Assembly (NCBI RefSeq): GCF_031180885.1
Contig: NZ_JAPSLK010000003.1
Span: 263,444 to 327,443, forward strand
DNA length: 64,000 bases
Direction of reading: 5' to 3'
DNA from: Saccharothrix sp.
Lineage (GTDB): Bacteria > Actinomycetota > Actinomycetes > Mycobacteriales > Pseudonocardiaceae
The position numbers and the translations under genes are program-made. Below the pieces are notes generated by a model that ran no database searches, was not told the origin of the DNA, and was given only the letters and a program-made list of their open reading frames with translations. Positions 40,783 to 49,491 of the stretch are shown piece after piece (position 1 is the stretch's first letter; each line of letters begins with the position of its first letter).

Positions 40783-41539
40783 TTTTCGCGGTGACGTGGT
40801 CGAGTTCTACCAGCGCTACCGGCGCGGCTACCCCGACGAGGCGGTGGACGCGGTGGTGGCCGAGTTCGGGCTGGGCGGCGAGGACGTCGTGGTCGACCTG
40901 GGCTGCGGCACGGGGCAGTTGACCGTGCCGTTCGCCCGGCGGGTGCGGGCGGCGGTCGGGGTGGACCCGGAACCGGACATGCTGGCCGCCGCGCGCCGAG
41001 CGGCTTCCGCGGACAACGTGAGCTGGGTGGTCGGGGCGGACACCGACGTGCCGGCGCTGGGTCTGGCGCTGGGCACGGTCGGCGCGGTGACCATCGGTCA
41101 GGCCCTGCACTGGATGGACCACGAACGGCTGTTCCGGGCCGTTCACTCGATGGTGCGATCGGGTGGCGGGGTCGCGGTGTTCACCAACGGCACTCCCCTG
41201 TGGTTGCAGGACACCGGCTGGTCGCGGGCGTTGCGCGCGTTCATGGAGAACTACCTGGGCACACGGTTGACGTTGACGTGCGGGGCCGACGAGCACACCC
41301 AGCAGCGGTACGCCGACGCCCTGAGCGCCCACTTCACCGTCCGTCGCCACCTGTTCGAGTACGACGATCACCTTCACGTGGAACACATCGTGGGTGGGGT
41401 GCTGTCCGCGCTGCCCGTCGACAAGCTGCCCGCCGACCGTTCGGCATTCGCCCACGCCCTGAACGACGTCCTCGCGCCCCACGCACCCTTCGTCGAGCGC
41501 GTGGACGTCCGCATCCTCACCGGCCGCCGCTCAGGCTAG
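40772..41539 (+). CDS. Class I SAM-dependent methyltransferase
   Basis: A 255-residue enzyme. Motif I is VVVDLGCGTGQLTVPFARRV, followed by VGVDPEPDMLAAARRA, NVSWVVGADTD, a motif with QALHWMDHERLFRAVHSMVR and SGGGVAVFTNG. This matches UbiE/trans-aconitate-type small-molecule methyltransferases. The GTG start lies within the right arm of a strong hairpin, so initiation may be occluded in some transcripts; no better start is visible in frame. It follows the exporter operon by 41 bp, so it could modify the exported compound, which is speculative. The last 9 bp overlap the end of the convergent remnant. Confidence 0.8.
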   Translation: MDLGFRGDVVEFYQRYRRGYPDEAVDAVVAEFGLGGEDVVVDLGCGTGQLTVPFARRVRAAVGVDPEPDMLAAARRAASADNVSWVVGADTDVPALGLALGTVGAVTIGQALHWMDHERLFRAVHSMVRSGGGVAVFTNGTPLWLQDTGWSRALRAFMENYLGTRLTLTCGADEHTQQRYADALSAHFTVRRHLFEYDDHLHVEHIVGGVLSALPVDKLPADRSAFAHALNDVLAPHAPFVERVDVRILTGRRSG

Positions 41540-42078
41540 TGCCAAGAACTGCCTGGTCGTCGCCACCGCCGCCGTCACCGCCCCTTCGACCACGAACGCG
41601 GCGTCCACGACGCCGAGGTCGAACATCGCCCCCGTCCGCCCGGTGAGGACGTCGAGCGGGGCCGCGTCCGGCGGGTAGCCGCTGTTCGCGAGTATCCGGG
41701 CGCAGGGAGCCGCCAGCCCGCTCAGCAACACCGACTTCGGAACACCTCGTTCAGGGTCGCGTCCGCGGTGGCGGTGCGCACGACCGCGGCGACCTGCTCC
41801 TTGAACTCGACGTCCACTGCGGAATGGCGCAACGCCGAGGTCACCGTCTCGGCGAACGTCGCCAGTTCGGCGCTCAAGCGGGCGGGATTCGTGCCGGCGG
41901 CAACGGAATCCGCGGCGCTCGACATCATGGCGTCGGCCATCACCGCGGCGGTGGCCGCGCCGTCGGACCACTCGTCCCGCATCCGCCCGACCAACGAGCG
42001 CACGAGGTTCGCCCCCAGCGTCGCCCAGTGCCCGTCGACGGGGAGCCCTTCGCGAATCCGCTTCGGCAAGTCGTACAC
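41531..42078 (-). pseudogene. Frameshifted TetR-like C-terminal domain
   Basis: The minus-strand frame from 42078 reads MYDLPKRIREGLPVDGHWAT, LVRSLVGRMRDEWSDGAATA and AVVRTATADATLNEVF and then stops at 41722. One base later the other frame continues KSVLLSGLAAPCARILANSG and VVDAAFVVEGAVTAAVATTR to a stop at 41531. Joined, this is a ~180-residue alpha-helical effector domain like TetR C-terminal domains, with no DNA-binding part ahead of it. It is broken by a single-base deletion near 41735 and probably N-terminally truncated. The family call is tentative. Confidence 0.5.
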
Positions 42079-42127
42079 CGCAAGGCCGCTTCAGGCAGTC
42101 CCTTCACGAACCTCCGCGCCGGCCCCG

Positions 42128-42452
42128 TCAGGAGGCTTGCCGGTCGTGCCGCTCGCGGGCGGCCAGGACCTCGGGCGTGTGGTCGCCCACCCAGACCAGC
42201 AGGCCGTGGACGCGGGCCGCCAACTGTGCGCCCAAAGCAGTGAGCGAGTACGTGACCCGCGGTGGCCGGGTCGGCTCCACGGCCCGGTCGACCAAGCCGT
42301 CCCGCACGAGTTCACGCAGGTTCTGCGCCAGCACCCTTCTCGCTGATCCCCGGCAACGCGTCGCGCAACCGGTGGAACCGCAACGGCCCCGCCCACAGCT
42401 CCAGCACGATCAGCCCCGCCCACCGGCTCGCCACGTGCCGGTACAGCACCCG
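42128..42452 (-). pseudogene. HxlR-family regulator, frameshifted and 5'-truncated
   Basis: The minus-strand pieces RVLYRHVASRWAGLIVLELW and FHRLRDALPGISEK, then after one extra base near 42340 VLAQNLRELVRDGLVDRAV and TYSLTALGAQLAARVHGLLV, reproduce the winged-helix domain of HxlR regulators. The usual N-terminal ~15-25 residues and any start codon are lost where the sequence passes directly into the neighbouring NmrA-like gene at about 42450. It once would have been transcribed away from that gene and probably regulated it. Confidence 0.72.
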
Positions 42453-42454
42453 CG

Positions 42455-43186
42455 GGCGTGGAGGCCGTCGAAGGCGACCAGTTCGACCCGGACACGGTGG
42501 CGCGGGCCGCGAAGGGCACCGACGCCGCGTTCCTGGTGTGGCCGGCGCTCACCGCCGCCGGCGCGCCCGAGGTGGTGGCCGCGCTGGCCGCGCACACGCC
42601 CCGCATCGTGTTCCTGTCCAGCGGGGCGGTGGACGACTCGGTCGTGGAGCAGTCCAACATCATCGGCCGGTTCCACGCCGAGGTCGAACGGGCGGTCGCG
42701 GACAGCGGCGTGGAGTGGACGTTCCTGCGCCCGCTCGCCTTCGCCACCAACACCCGCACGTGGCTGCCCGACATCCTCGCCGGCGACGAGGTCCGCGGCG
42801 GGTTCGGCCAGGCCTCCTACACGCTGGTGCACGAGGACGACATCGCCGCCGTCGGGGTCGAAGCGCTGTTGACCGACGGCCACCACAAAGCGAAGTACGT
42901 GCTCACCGGCCCCGAACTGCTGACCCGCGCGGAGCAGGTGCGGCTGATCGGCGAGGCCCTGCGCCGGCCGCTGCGCTGGGTCGAGGCGTCGCCCGAGGAG
43001 GAACGCGCGGCCGCGCGGAAGTGGCTGCCCGACGAGGTCGCGGACGCCTTCGTCACCGGCCTGACCCACTCCCTGGAGCACCCCGTGCCACCCACCACCA
43101 CGATCGAGGACGTCACCGGCACCCCGGCCCGCACGTTCCCTGACTGGCTGGCCGACCACGCCGACGACTTCCGCCGTTCGGTGTAA
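42455..43186 (+). pseudogene. NmrA-like NAD(P)-binding protein, N-terminus deleted
   Basis: The frame reads GVEAVEGDQFDPDTVARAAK at 42455 onward, which is residue ~45-50 of a normal NmrA/SDR-type protein. The first strand and the GxxGxxG dinucleotide motif are missing. The rest is intact (VEWTFLRPLAFATNTRTWLP, HKAKYVLTGPELLTRAEQVR, to VRRSV-like end at 43186). A GTG at 42458 could start a 242-residue product, but it could not bind NAD(P) normally. The truncation coincides with the lost 5' end of the divergent HxlR gene. Confidence 0.75.
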
Positions 43187-43192
43187 CCGCTA

Positions 43193-43204
43193 GCCCGATC
43201 GGGC
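43193..43204. promoter_or_regulatory. GCCCGATCGGGC palindrome
   Basis: A perfect 12-bp palindrome 25 bp upstream of the intact NmrA-like gene and 6 bp after the truncated one. It is a candidate operator for that gene. Confidence 0.4.
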
Positions 43205-43229
43205 GATACACCACTAGAGGAGGTCCGCG

Positions 43230-44078
43230 ATGGATCTGGTGGTGGTGACCGGAGCGACGGGCAGGCAGGGTGGCGCGGTCGCCCGGCACCTCCTGGAGGA
43301 CGGCCGGCGGGTCCGCGCGCTGACCCGCAACCCCGCCTCGCCCGCCGCCCGGCGGCTCGCCGACCTCGGCGCGGAGGTCGTCAAGGGCGACATGGCCGAC
43401 CCGGACTCGCTGCGCCCGGTGTTCCGCGGCGCGCACGGCGTGTTCAGCGTCCAGAACTCCATGATCAGCGGCCTGGACGGCGAGGTCCACCAGGGCCGCA
43501 CCGTGGGCGACGTGGCCGCGGAAGCGGGCGTGGCGCACGTCGTCTACGGGTCGGCGGGCACCGGGCAGCCCGGCACGGGCGTCGGCTCCTGGGAGTCGAA
43601 ACTCCGGGTGCAGGCGCACCTGGAAGCGCTCGGGCTGCCGCTGACCGTGCTGCGGCCGATGGCGTTCATGGAACTCATGACCGACAAGGACTTCTACCCG
43701 CCGGTCTCGGCCTGGCACCTCATGCCCAAGCTGGTGGGTGAGGACCGGCCGCTGCCGTGGCTGACCGCGCAGGACCTCGGCGCCATCGCCGCGCGGGCGT
43801 TCGCCGAACCGGAGCGGTTCGTGGGCGCGAACATCGCGCTGGCCTCCGACATCCGGACCCTGGCCGAGTGCCGAGCGCTGTGGGCGGAGAGGTTCGGCCG
43901 GCGGCCGCGAGGGTTCCCCATGCCGGTGTGGCTGTTCGAGAAGTTCGTCGGCAAGGACCTGACGACGATGTGGCGGTGGCTGCACGACAACCCCACCGAC
44001 GTCGACCCGGCGCGCACGTACGAGATCCTGCCCGGCGCGCGCACGGTGCGTCAGTGGCTGGCGGAGCGGCGGGCGTAG
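43230..44078 (+). CDS. NmrA-family NAD(P)-binding protein
   Basis: A 282-residue atypical SDR. The cofactor motif LVVVTGATGRQGGAVARHLL (3-22) is complete. RALTRNPASPAARRLADLGA and VVKGDMADPDSLRPVFRGAH follow, as in NmrA/HSCARG-like proteins. There is no YxxxK active site in the classical place, so it may be a redox sensor or a reductase. GAGGAGG precedes ATG 43230. The adjacent truncated gene is a paralogue, so this may be a duplicate that took over. The last 28 bp overlap the end of the convergent RidA gene. Confidence 0.85.
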   Translation: MDLVVVTGATGRQGGAVARHLLEDGRRVRALTRNPASPAARRLADLGAEVVKGDMADPDSLRPVFRGAHGVFSVQNSMISGLDGEVHQGRTVGDVAAEAGVAHVVYGSAGTGQPGTGVGSWESKLRVQAHLEALGLPLTVLRPMAFMELMTDKDFYPPVSAWHLMPKLVGEDRPLPWLTAQDLGAIAARAFAEPERFVGANIALASDIRTLAECRALWAERFGRRPRGFPMPVWLFEKFVGKDLTTMWRWLHDNPTDVDPARTYEILPGARTVRQWLAERRA

Positions 44079-44443
44079 ACCTCGACCTCGATCTTCATGC
44101 GCGGGTCGGCGAGGCCGCACACGAGCATGGTCGCGGCGGGGCGGACGTCGCCGAACGCCGCGCGCAGCACCGGCCAGCACGGCTCGAAGTCCTCGCGCTC
44201 GGGCAGCATGTACCGGACCCGGACGACGTCGGCGAACGTGCAACCCGCCTCGGCCAGGGCCTGCCCGATGTTGGTCAAGCACTGCTCGGCCTGCTTCACG
44301 ACCTCGTCGGAGATGGTCATGGTGGCGTAGTCGAAGCCGGTCGTGCCGGACACGTGCACCCAGTCCCCGTCCACGACCGCGCGGGCATAGCCGATCTGCT
44401 CTTCGAAGGTCGAACCACTGAGGATGGCGCGTCGTTCAATCAT
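44051..44443 (-). CDS. RidA-family enamine/imine deaminase-like protein
   Basis: A 130-residue protein with the RidA layout: ILSGSTFEEQIGYARAVVDG, WVHVSGTTGFDYATM, EVVKQAEQCLTNIGQALAEA, GCTFADVVRVRYMLPE with the conserved Arg, and MLVCGLADPRMKIEVEVYA. RidA proteins are trimers that hydrolyse reactive 2-aminoacrylate-type enamines; paralogues of this form (RutC/YjgH-like) also work in catabolic routes. It is divergent from a LysR gene, with 72 bp between starts, so that regulator may control it. Confidence 0.87.
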   Translation of the reverse strand: MIERRAILSGSTFEEQIGYARAVVDGDWVHVSGTTGFDYATMTISDEVVKQAEQCLTNIGQALAEAGCTFADVVRVRYMLPEREDFEPCWPVLRAAFGDVRPAATMLVCGLADPRMKIEVEVYARRSASH

Positions 44444-44515
44444 GCCGCACAAGCTAGGTGACCAGCACGGATACGTCCAATACACCGAAAGGCATGGCGT
44501 GATATCTCTAAACGT

Positions 44516-45424
44516 ATGACGCGACCGGAATTGTCTCTCGCCCCGCTGCACGCCTTCGTCGTGCTCGCCGAGGAACTGCACTTCGGTCGCGCCGCCGCCC
44601 GCCTGGGCATCGCGCAGCCGCCGCTGAGCCAGCAGATCCGCCGCCTGGAGGACAAGGTCGGCCACCCCTTGTTCACCCGCACCCCGGGCCACACCGCCCT
44701 CACCCCCGCCGGCCGCGAACTCCTGCCGGCCGCCCGCCGCGCCTTGGAGGACCTGGCCGACGGACTGGCCGCCGCCCGCGCCGTCGGCGGTGGCTCGGCC
44801 GGCCGGTTGCGCGTCGCGTTCGCCGCGTCCCTGGCCCTGACCGTCCTGCCGCCCCTGCTGCGCGCCTACCGCGACCGCTTCCCGGACGTCCACCTCGACC
44901 TGCACGAACTGACCACCGCGCCGCAGGTGGCGGCCCTGCACGACCGGACCGTCGACCTGGGCCTGCTCCGCGAACCCCCGGGCGAGGCGGACCTCGACAC
45001 CACCACCGTCCACACCGAGCGGTTCGTCGCGGTGCTGCCGTCCACCCACCCATTGGCCACCCGCCGAACCGTCCCGCTGGCCCTGCTCGCCGACGACCCG
45101 TTCGTCCTGCTCCCCCGCGCCGCCGGCCCCCGCTTCCACGACCGGATCATCGAAGCCTGCGCGGCCGCCGGGTTCACGCCACGGGTCGCCCAACGCGCCG
45201 TCGAGTGGCAGACCGTGTGCGCGCTGGTGGGCGCCGGCCTGGGCGTTTCCCTTGCCCCGGAGGGCATCCGACACCTCCGCCTCCGGGGCGTCGCCTTCCG
45301 CGCCACCACGCCCGACACCGTCCGCACGGAGGTCGTGGCCGCATGGCACAAAGACGATCCCAACCCCTTGGTGGCCCATTTCCGAGCCGTGATCGACGAC
45401 CTTCGACCATCATGGACACCATGA
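44516..45424 (+). CDS. LysR-family regulator
   Basis: 302 residues. The N-terminal winged helix LHAFVVLAEELHFGRAAARL, GIAQPPLSQQIRRLEDKVGH is canonical, and the effector domain runs from about 90 (GRLRVAFAASLALTVLPPLL). The ATYPICAL feature is none; length and motifs are normal. It is divergent from the RidA gene, and the shared intergenic region has ATACG and CGTAT arms about 40 bp apart that could form a LysR site. Its stop overlaps the next start (ATGA), so the methyltransferase gene behind it is cotranscribed. Confidence 0.9.
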   Translation: MTRPELSLAPLHAFVVLAEELHFGRAAARLGIAQPPLSQQIRRLEDKVGHPLFTRTPGHTALTPAGRELLPAARRALEDLADGLAAARAVGGGSAGRLRVAFAASLALTVLPPLLRAYRDRFPDVHLDLHELTTAPQVAALHDRTVDLGLLREPPGEADLDTTTVHTERFVAVLPSTHPLATRRTVPLALLADDPFVLLPRAAGPRFHDRIIEACAAAGFTPRVAQRAVEWQTVCALVGAGLGVSLAPEGIRHLRLRGVAFRATTPDTVRTEVVAAWHKDDPNPLVAHFRAVIDDLRPSWTP

Positions 45425-46230
45425 CCGACTCGCAGGCCACCGCCCAGACGATCGACGCCTTCGACCAGGGCGGCGCCCTCTTCGCCGCCTGGACGCCGCT
45501 GCTGTGGGACCCGATCGGCGCCGCCACCGTCGCCCTGGCCCCGCCGAAGCCCGGCGAGCACGTGCTGGACGTCTGCTGCGGCACCGGTTCATCGGCGATC
45601 CCGGCGGCCCACGCGGTCGGCCCGACGGGTTCGGTGGACGCGATCGACCTCTCCACCGCCCTGCTCGACCACGGCCGGAGCCGGGCGCGGTCCCTGCCGA
45701 ACCTGCGCTTCCACCACGCCGACGCCACCGAGTGGACCGGCGGCCCGTACGACCGGTTGCAGTGCGTCTTCGGCGTGTTCTTCCTGCCGGACATGGACGC
45801 CGACACCCGGCGCCTGGTCGGGCTGGTGCGCCCCGGCGGCGCGGTGACCGTGACGACGTGGCGGGAGGGCGGCGTGCAGGACGTGGTCGGCCCGTTCTTC
45901 CAGGCCATCGCCGACGTCACCGGTGTGGCGGTGCAGCCCAGGCAGTCCCACAACGCCGCCGCCCGCGTCGACTCGGCGGAGAAGGTGGCGGCGTGGCTGG
46001 AGAGCCTGGGCCTGCGTGACGTCACGGTCCACCCGGTGGACCACGACGCCCCGGTCACCCCCGAGTCGGCCTGGCAGTTCCTGATGGGCTCCGCGGCCCG
46101 CGTGTTCCTGGCGGACAAGGACCCCGCCACCGTCACCGCCATCCGCGACCGCTACACCGAGCTGATGGCAACCACCACCACCTTCCACGCCCGCGCCCTG
46201 GTCGGCACCGGCACGACGCCCAGCGCCTGA
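45421..46230 (+). CDS. UbiE-like SAM-dependent methyltransferase
   Basis: A 269-residue enzyme with motif I EHVLDVCCGTGSSAIPAAHA, VDAIDLSTALLDHGRSRARS, LRFHHADATEW, LQCVFGVFFLPDMDADTRRL and VRPGGAVTVTTWREGG. The fold and the FGVFFLPD-type motif suit methyltransferases of antibiotic or quinone-like substrates. The chosen ATG 45421 overlaps the LysR stop; an in-frame ATG at 45412 is possible. Translational coupling to the regulator is unusual and suggests they form one small unit. Confidence 0.86.
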   Translation: MTDSQATAQTIDAFDQGGALFAAWTPLLWDPIGAATVALAPPKPGEHVLDVCCGTGSSAIPAAHAVGPTGSVDAIDLSTALLDHGRSRARSLPNLRFHHADATEWTGGPYDRLQCVFGVFFLPDMDADTRRLVGLVRPGGAVTVTTWREGGVQDVVGPFFQAIADVTGVAVQPRQSHNAAARVDSAEKVAAWLESLGLRDVTVHPVDHDAPVTPESAWQFLMGSAARVFLADKDPATVTAIRDRYTELMATTTTFHARALVGTGTTPSA

Positions 46231-46237
46231 TCGCCGT

Positions 46238-46445
46238 TCACGGCTTCATGCGGAAGTCATAGCGGGCGGGTAGAGGTTCGTCGGGACAGGCCTGGTCCCA
46301 CAAGGCGTCCAGGCTTACCTCGCCCTCCCGCAGGTCGTCCACGTCGAAGCCCGCGCGCAGCGCCGCCGCCGCCCGCTCCGACGAACCCGCCGCCAACGAC
46401 GCCCGCACCTCGGCCAACCTGACCCGCCCACGCCACCGCACCGCC
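46238..46445 (-). pseudogene. DUF5107/TPR protein, C-terminal remnant
   Basis: The minus strand reads RVRLAEVRASLAAGSSERAA, AALRAGFDVDDLREGEVSLD and ends PLPARYDFRM near 46260. This is the closing segment of the large DUF5107-TPR proteins of actinomycetes, normally ~1000 residues. Only ~65 residues remain, and no start is possible. The rest was deleted on the side of the peptidase gene. Confidence 0.55.
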
Positions 46446-46526
46446 GGTTCGCCCGTTCTCCCCGCGCACCCCGCGCCCGAAGCGAGTACGACGGGGATGA
46501 CCGACCACGAACGGGAGGTGCCCCCG

Positions 46527-47597
46527 ATGACCGTCGCCACCGGTTCCCCGGAGCACGAGGCCCACGTGGACGACCTGGCCCGCCGCCTGACCGCCGCCGG
46601 TGCACGGGTCCGCCGGGACCCCATCCCGATGCGCCGCTGGACACCCCGCCACGCCGAACTGCACCCCGTGGGGGCCGCGGTGCCCGTGGCGTACACGGCG
46701 CGCACCGGCCCCGAAGGCGTGACCGGCCTCCTGTCGACACGACCCCGGGCCGGGGTCATCGGCCTGGCCCGCATCCACCCGACCACCCGGGACATCCTCG
46801 ACTGGGCCGGCGACCCGGTCCCTTCACCGGACCACGAGTCCATCCGGGAAGCCTTGGCGCGCTTCGAAAGCGCGGGCGCGGTGGGGGCGGTCCTGGTGGT
46901 CGACGAGCCCGACACCCACCTCCTGCGCGACGGCCGCCACCGCCGCATCCCGGCCGTGTTCGCCCGCCCCGACCAACCGATACGAGAGGGCGACACGGCG
47001 ACCCTGGTGGTGGAGGCCGACATCGACGTCGTGGCGACGCACAACGTCCTCGGCGTCCTCCCCGGCTCCTCCCCCGACCTCGTCGTGCTCCAAACCCACA
47101 CCGACGGCCCGAACGCCTTGGCGCACAACGATTCCGTCATGTCCGTGGTGGAAGACCTCGCGCAAACCGACCTGCCCGCCTGCGTGCTGGTCCTGCTCAC
47201 CACCGGCCACCTCGCGACCGAGGAGGTGTGGGGCGTGCCGGCGTTCCTGGCCGAGCACCGCGACGACCTCGTCCCCCGCGTCAAGGCCGCGCTGAGCGTC
47301 GGCACGGGGTCGTGCTTCGCCACCGGGCACCCGGCGGTGCTCGACTGCGCCCGCCGCGCCCTGGTCCGCGCCGGCGACGAACCCCGGGTGTGCCGGCCGT
47401 TCCTGCCGCACGACCTGGCCCCGGACGGGGTGACCTGGCCCGGTGACGGCGGCCCCTTCTGGCAGGCGGGCGTGCCGACGCTGGAACTGGCCTGCACGCA
47501 CCGGACCGCGCTCACCCGGGCGGTGCTGGAGCTGTGCGCGACACCCCGCGAAGCCTTGTCGCGTCGAACGGTCCTCGAAACGCACGTTGATCGGTAA
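46527..47597 (+). CDS. M28/PA-domain peptidase-like protein
   Basis: About 356 residues. A mid-protein PA-like insert (RFESAGAVGAVLVVDEPDTH) is followed by an M28-like core. LVVLQTHTDGPNALAHNDSV places His and Asp ligands, although the ND motif is modified from GANDNGSG. LVLLTTGHLATEEVWGVPAF replaces the usual GEE base region with ATEE. Two metal ligands are therefore altered and activity is uncertain. There is no signal peptide, so the protein is cytoplasmic. I prefer ATG 46527, with GGAGG 9 bases upstream, over ATG 46497. The FAD-protein gene follows by 45 bp on the same strand. Confidence 0.62.
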   Translation: MTVATGSPEHEAHVDDLARRLTAAGARVRRDPIPMRRWTPRHAELHPVGAAVPVAYTARTGPEGVTGLLSTRPRAGVIGLARIHPTTRDILDWAGDPVPSPDHESIREALARFESAGAVGAVLVVDEPDTHLLRDGRHRRIPAVFARPDQPIREGDTATLVVEADIDVVATHNVLGVLPGSSPDLVVLQTHTDGPNALAHNDSVMSVVEDLAQTDLPACVLVLLTTGHLATEEVWGVPAFLAEHRDDLVPRVKAALSVGTGSCFATGHPAVLDCARRALVRAGDEPRVCRPFLPHDLAPDGVTWPGDGGPFWQAGVPTLELACTHRTALTRAVLELCATPREALSRRTVLETHVDR

Positions 47598-47642
47598 CAT
47601 CGTCACGGATCGTCCGGTGTGCACTCGAAACGGGGTCGAGCA

Positions 47643-49454
47643 GTGGAATCCTCCGACCGCACGGTCGTGATCGTCGGCGCGGGCCTGGGCGGGACCGCCA
47701 CCGCGATCCGCCTGCTGCAGTTCGCCCGCGAGCCGCTGCGGGTGGTGCTGGTCGAACGCCGCCCCGAGTACCGGAACGCGGGCGTCGCGTACCACCGGGC
47801 GGGCAACCACTGGCACCACGTGTTCAACATCCAGGCCGGCCGCATGGCGGTGTTCCGCGAGGACGTGGACGACTTCATCGGCTGGGCCAACCACGAGGCC
47901 GACCGCACCGACTGGCCCGACCCGTGGCGCGACCACGTGTTCACCGAGTCCGGGCCCGCGCCGCGCCGGATCTACCCGGACTACCTGGCTGACCGGCTCG
48001 CCGCGGCCGCCCGCGAGGCGACACCCGGCGCGACCCTGGTGCCGGCCGACGGCGAAGTGGTCGACGTCGAACCGGCGGGCGCCCGATTACGAGTCGTCGT
48101 CGAAGGACCCGAACGCACCGTCCTGACCGCCGACCACGTCGTCATCGCCACCGGTCTGGAGAAGCGGCACCCGGTGTTCGCCGATGCCGTGCTCGACCAC
48201 CCCGCATTCGTGCGGGATCCCTACTCCGACAACGGGATCGAACGGATCCTGGCGCTCCCGCCGGACGCCGGGGTCGCCGTGGTGGGCACCCTGCTCAGCG
48301 CCTACGACTCCGCCGCCCTCCTGTTGCGCAGTGGCCACACCGGACGCATCCACATGATCTCCCGCTCCGGCCTCACCCTGCGCACCTACCCCACCGACCA
48401 CCGCCACCGCGTCCTCACCCTGCCGCCGCCCGAACTGCGCGCCGACCGCTACGAGGGCCGCGACGCGCTCGTCCAGCGCTTCCAGGCCGAATGGGCACGC
48501 GCCTGCGCCGCCGTCGCCCGCGACCACCCCGACGTGTCGCCGGTGGTGGTGACCGAGCGGGTGTCCAAGTCCTGGGAGCCGTACCTTCCGGAGATCCTGC
48601 GCCGCGTCCCGTCCGCCGATCTGCGGGCGCTGCTGGACAGCTACGGCAGCCTGCTGGCCACCCTGCGCGTCAGCGCCGTCGCCTACACCACCGAGATCGT
48701 GGACGCGGCGATGCGCGAAGGCCAGATCGCGTTGACCACGGGCAAGGTCGAGCACATCGCGGACGCAGGCGACGGCCGCTTGGCGGTCTCGGTGTCGGGT
48801 GCGACCCCGAAGACCATCGAGGCGGACCTGGTCATTTCCAACTTCGGGCGCGAATCGGACTACGCGCGGGTTTCCTCCACGCTGTGGTCGAGCCTGCTGG
48901 CCAAGGGCATGGCCGTGCCGCACCGGCGCACCGGGCGCGGGGTCGAGGTGGACGAGTTCGGCGCCCTGCTCGGCGCGGACGACCGCCCCGCCGGTCCGCT
49001 GTCGGTCATCGGCAGCCCGCGCGAGGGTGACGAGATCGTGCGCAACGGCCGCACGGGCGCGTTCACGTTCAACCTGGCCGCGATCAAGAACCACTCGGTA
49101 GGCGTAGCCGCGGCAGTCCTCCGCCGGCTGGAGACGTGCTACGACCAAGCCGACGTCGACATCCCCGACCGGGAGGCGTTCGACCGTTCCGTCCGGCTCG
49201 AAGTCCGCCGCATGGCCGCCCGCACCCGCCGTGAGCGCGAGGCCCTGATCAGGCAACTCGAGACGTGCATGGAGGCACTGCGGCGGGCCGGCGTGCCCGA
49301 ACGCGCCCTGCGCCGCGCGGTGAACGCCGCCGCCACCGACAAGCTCAACGACCTGTCCGTGACCCCGAGGGAACTGCGCGCGCTGCTCGGATTGGCGGGT
49401 GAACCATCGGGCACGCCTGAAGATGCGGCCTCTTCCGACCGGCTGCCAGCCTGA
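47643..49454 (+). CDS. FAD/NAD(P)-binding protein (NAD_binding_9 type)
   Basis: About 603 residues. The FAD fold begins DRTVVIVGAGLGGTATAIRL at residue ~6. RAGNHWHHVFNIQAGRMAVF and DDFIGWAN match the large FAD-NAD(P)-binding proteins found in actinomycetes. A second dinucleotide strand is GVAVVGTLLSAYDSAALLL. The last ~120 residues are charged helices (RREREALIRQLETCMEALRR) ending in a disordered tail. These proteins are mostly uncharacterised, although relatives are annotated as monooxygenases. GTG 47643 is chosen because it starts just before the FAD motif. The stop is 37 bp before the PEP-utilising-type gene, suggesting a two-gene operon. Confidence 0.8.
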   Translation: MESSDRTVVIVGAGLGGTATAIRLLQFAREPLRVVLVERRPEYRNAGVAYHRAGNHWHHVFNIQAGRMAVFREDVDDFIGWANHEADRTDWPDPWRDHVFTESGPAPRRIYPDYLADRLAAAAREATPGATLVPADGEVVDVEPAGARLRVVVEGPERTVLTADHVVIATGLEKRHPVFADAVLDHPAFVRDPYSDNGIERILALPPDAGVAVVGTLLSAYDSAALLLRSGHTGRIHMISRSGLTLRTYPTDHRHRVLTLPPPELRADRYEGRDALVQRFQAEWARACAAVARDHPDVSPVVVTERVSKSWEPYLPEILRRVPSADLRALLDSYGSLLATLRVSAVAYTTEIVDAAMREGQIALTTGKVEHIADAGDGRLAVSVSGATPKTIEADLVISNFGRESDYARVSSTLWSSLLAKGMAVPHRRTGRGVEVDEFGALLGADDRPAGPLSVIGSPREGDEIVRNGRTGAFTFNLAAIKNHSVGVAAAVLRRLETCYDQADVDIPDREAFDRSVRLEVRRMAARTRREREALIRQLETCMEALRRAGVPERALRRAVNAAATDKLNDLSVTPRELRALLGLAGEPSGTPEDAASSDRLPA

Positions 49455-49491
49455 TCTTGGCTGGTTCACCGGATCGGATGGGGGACGACAG

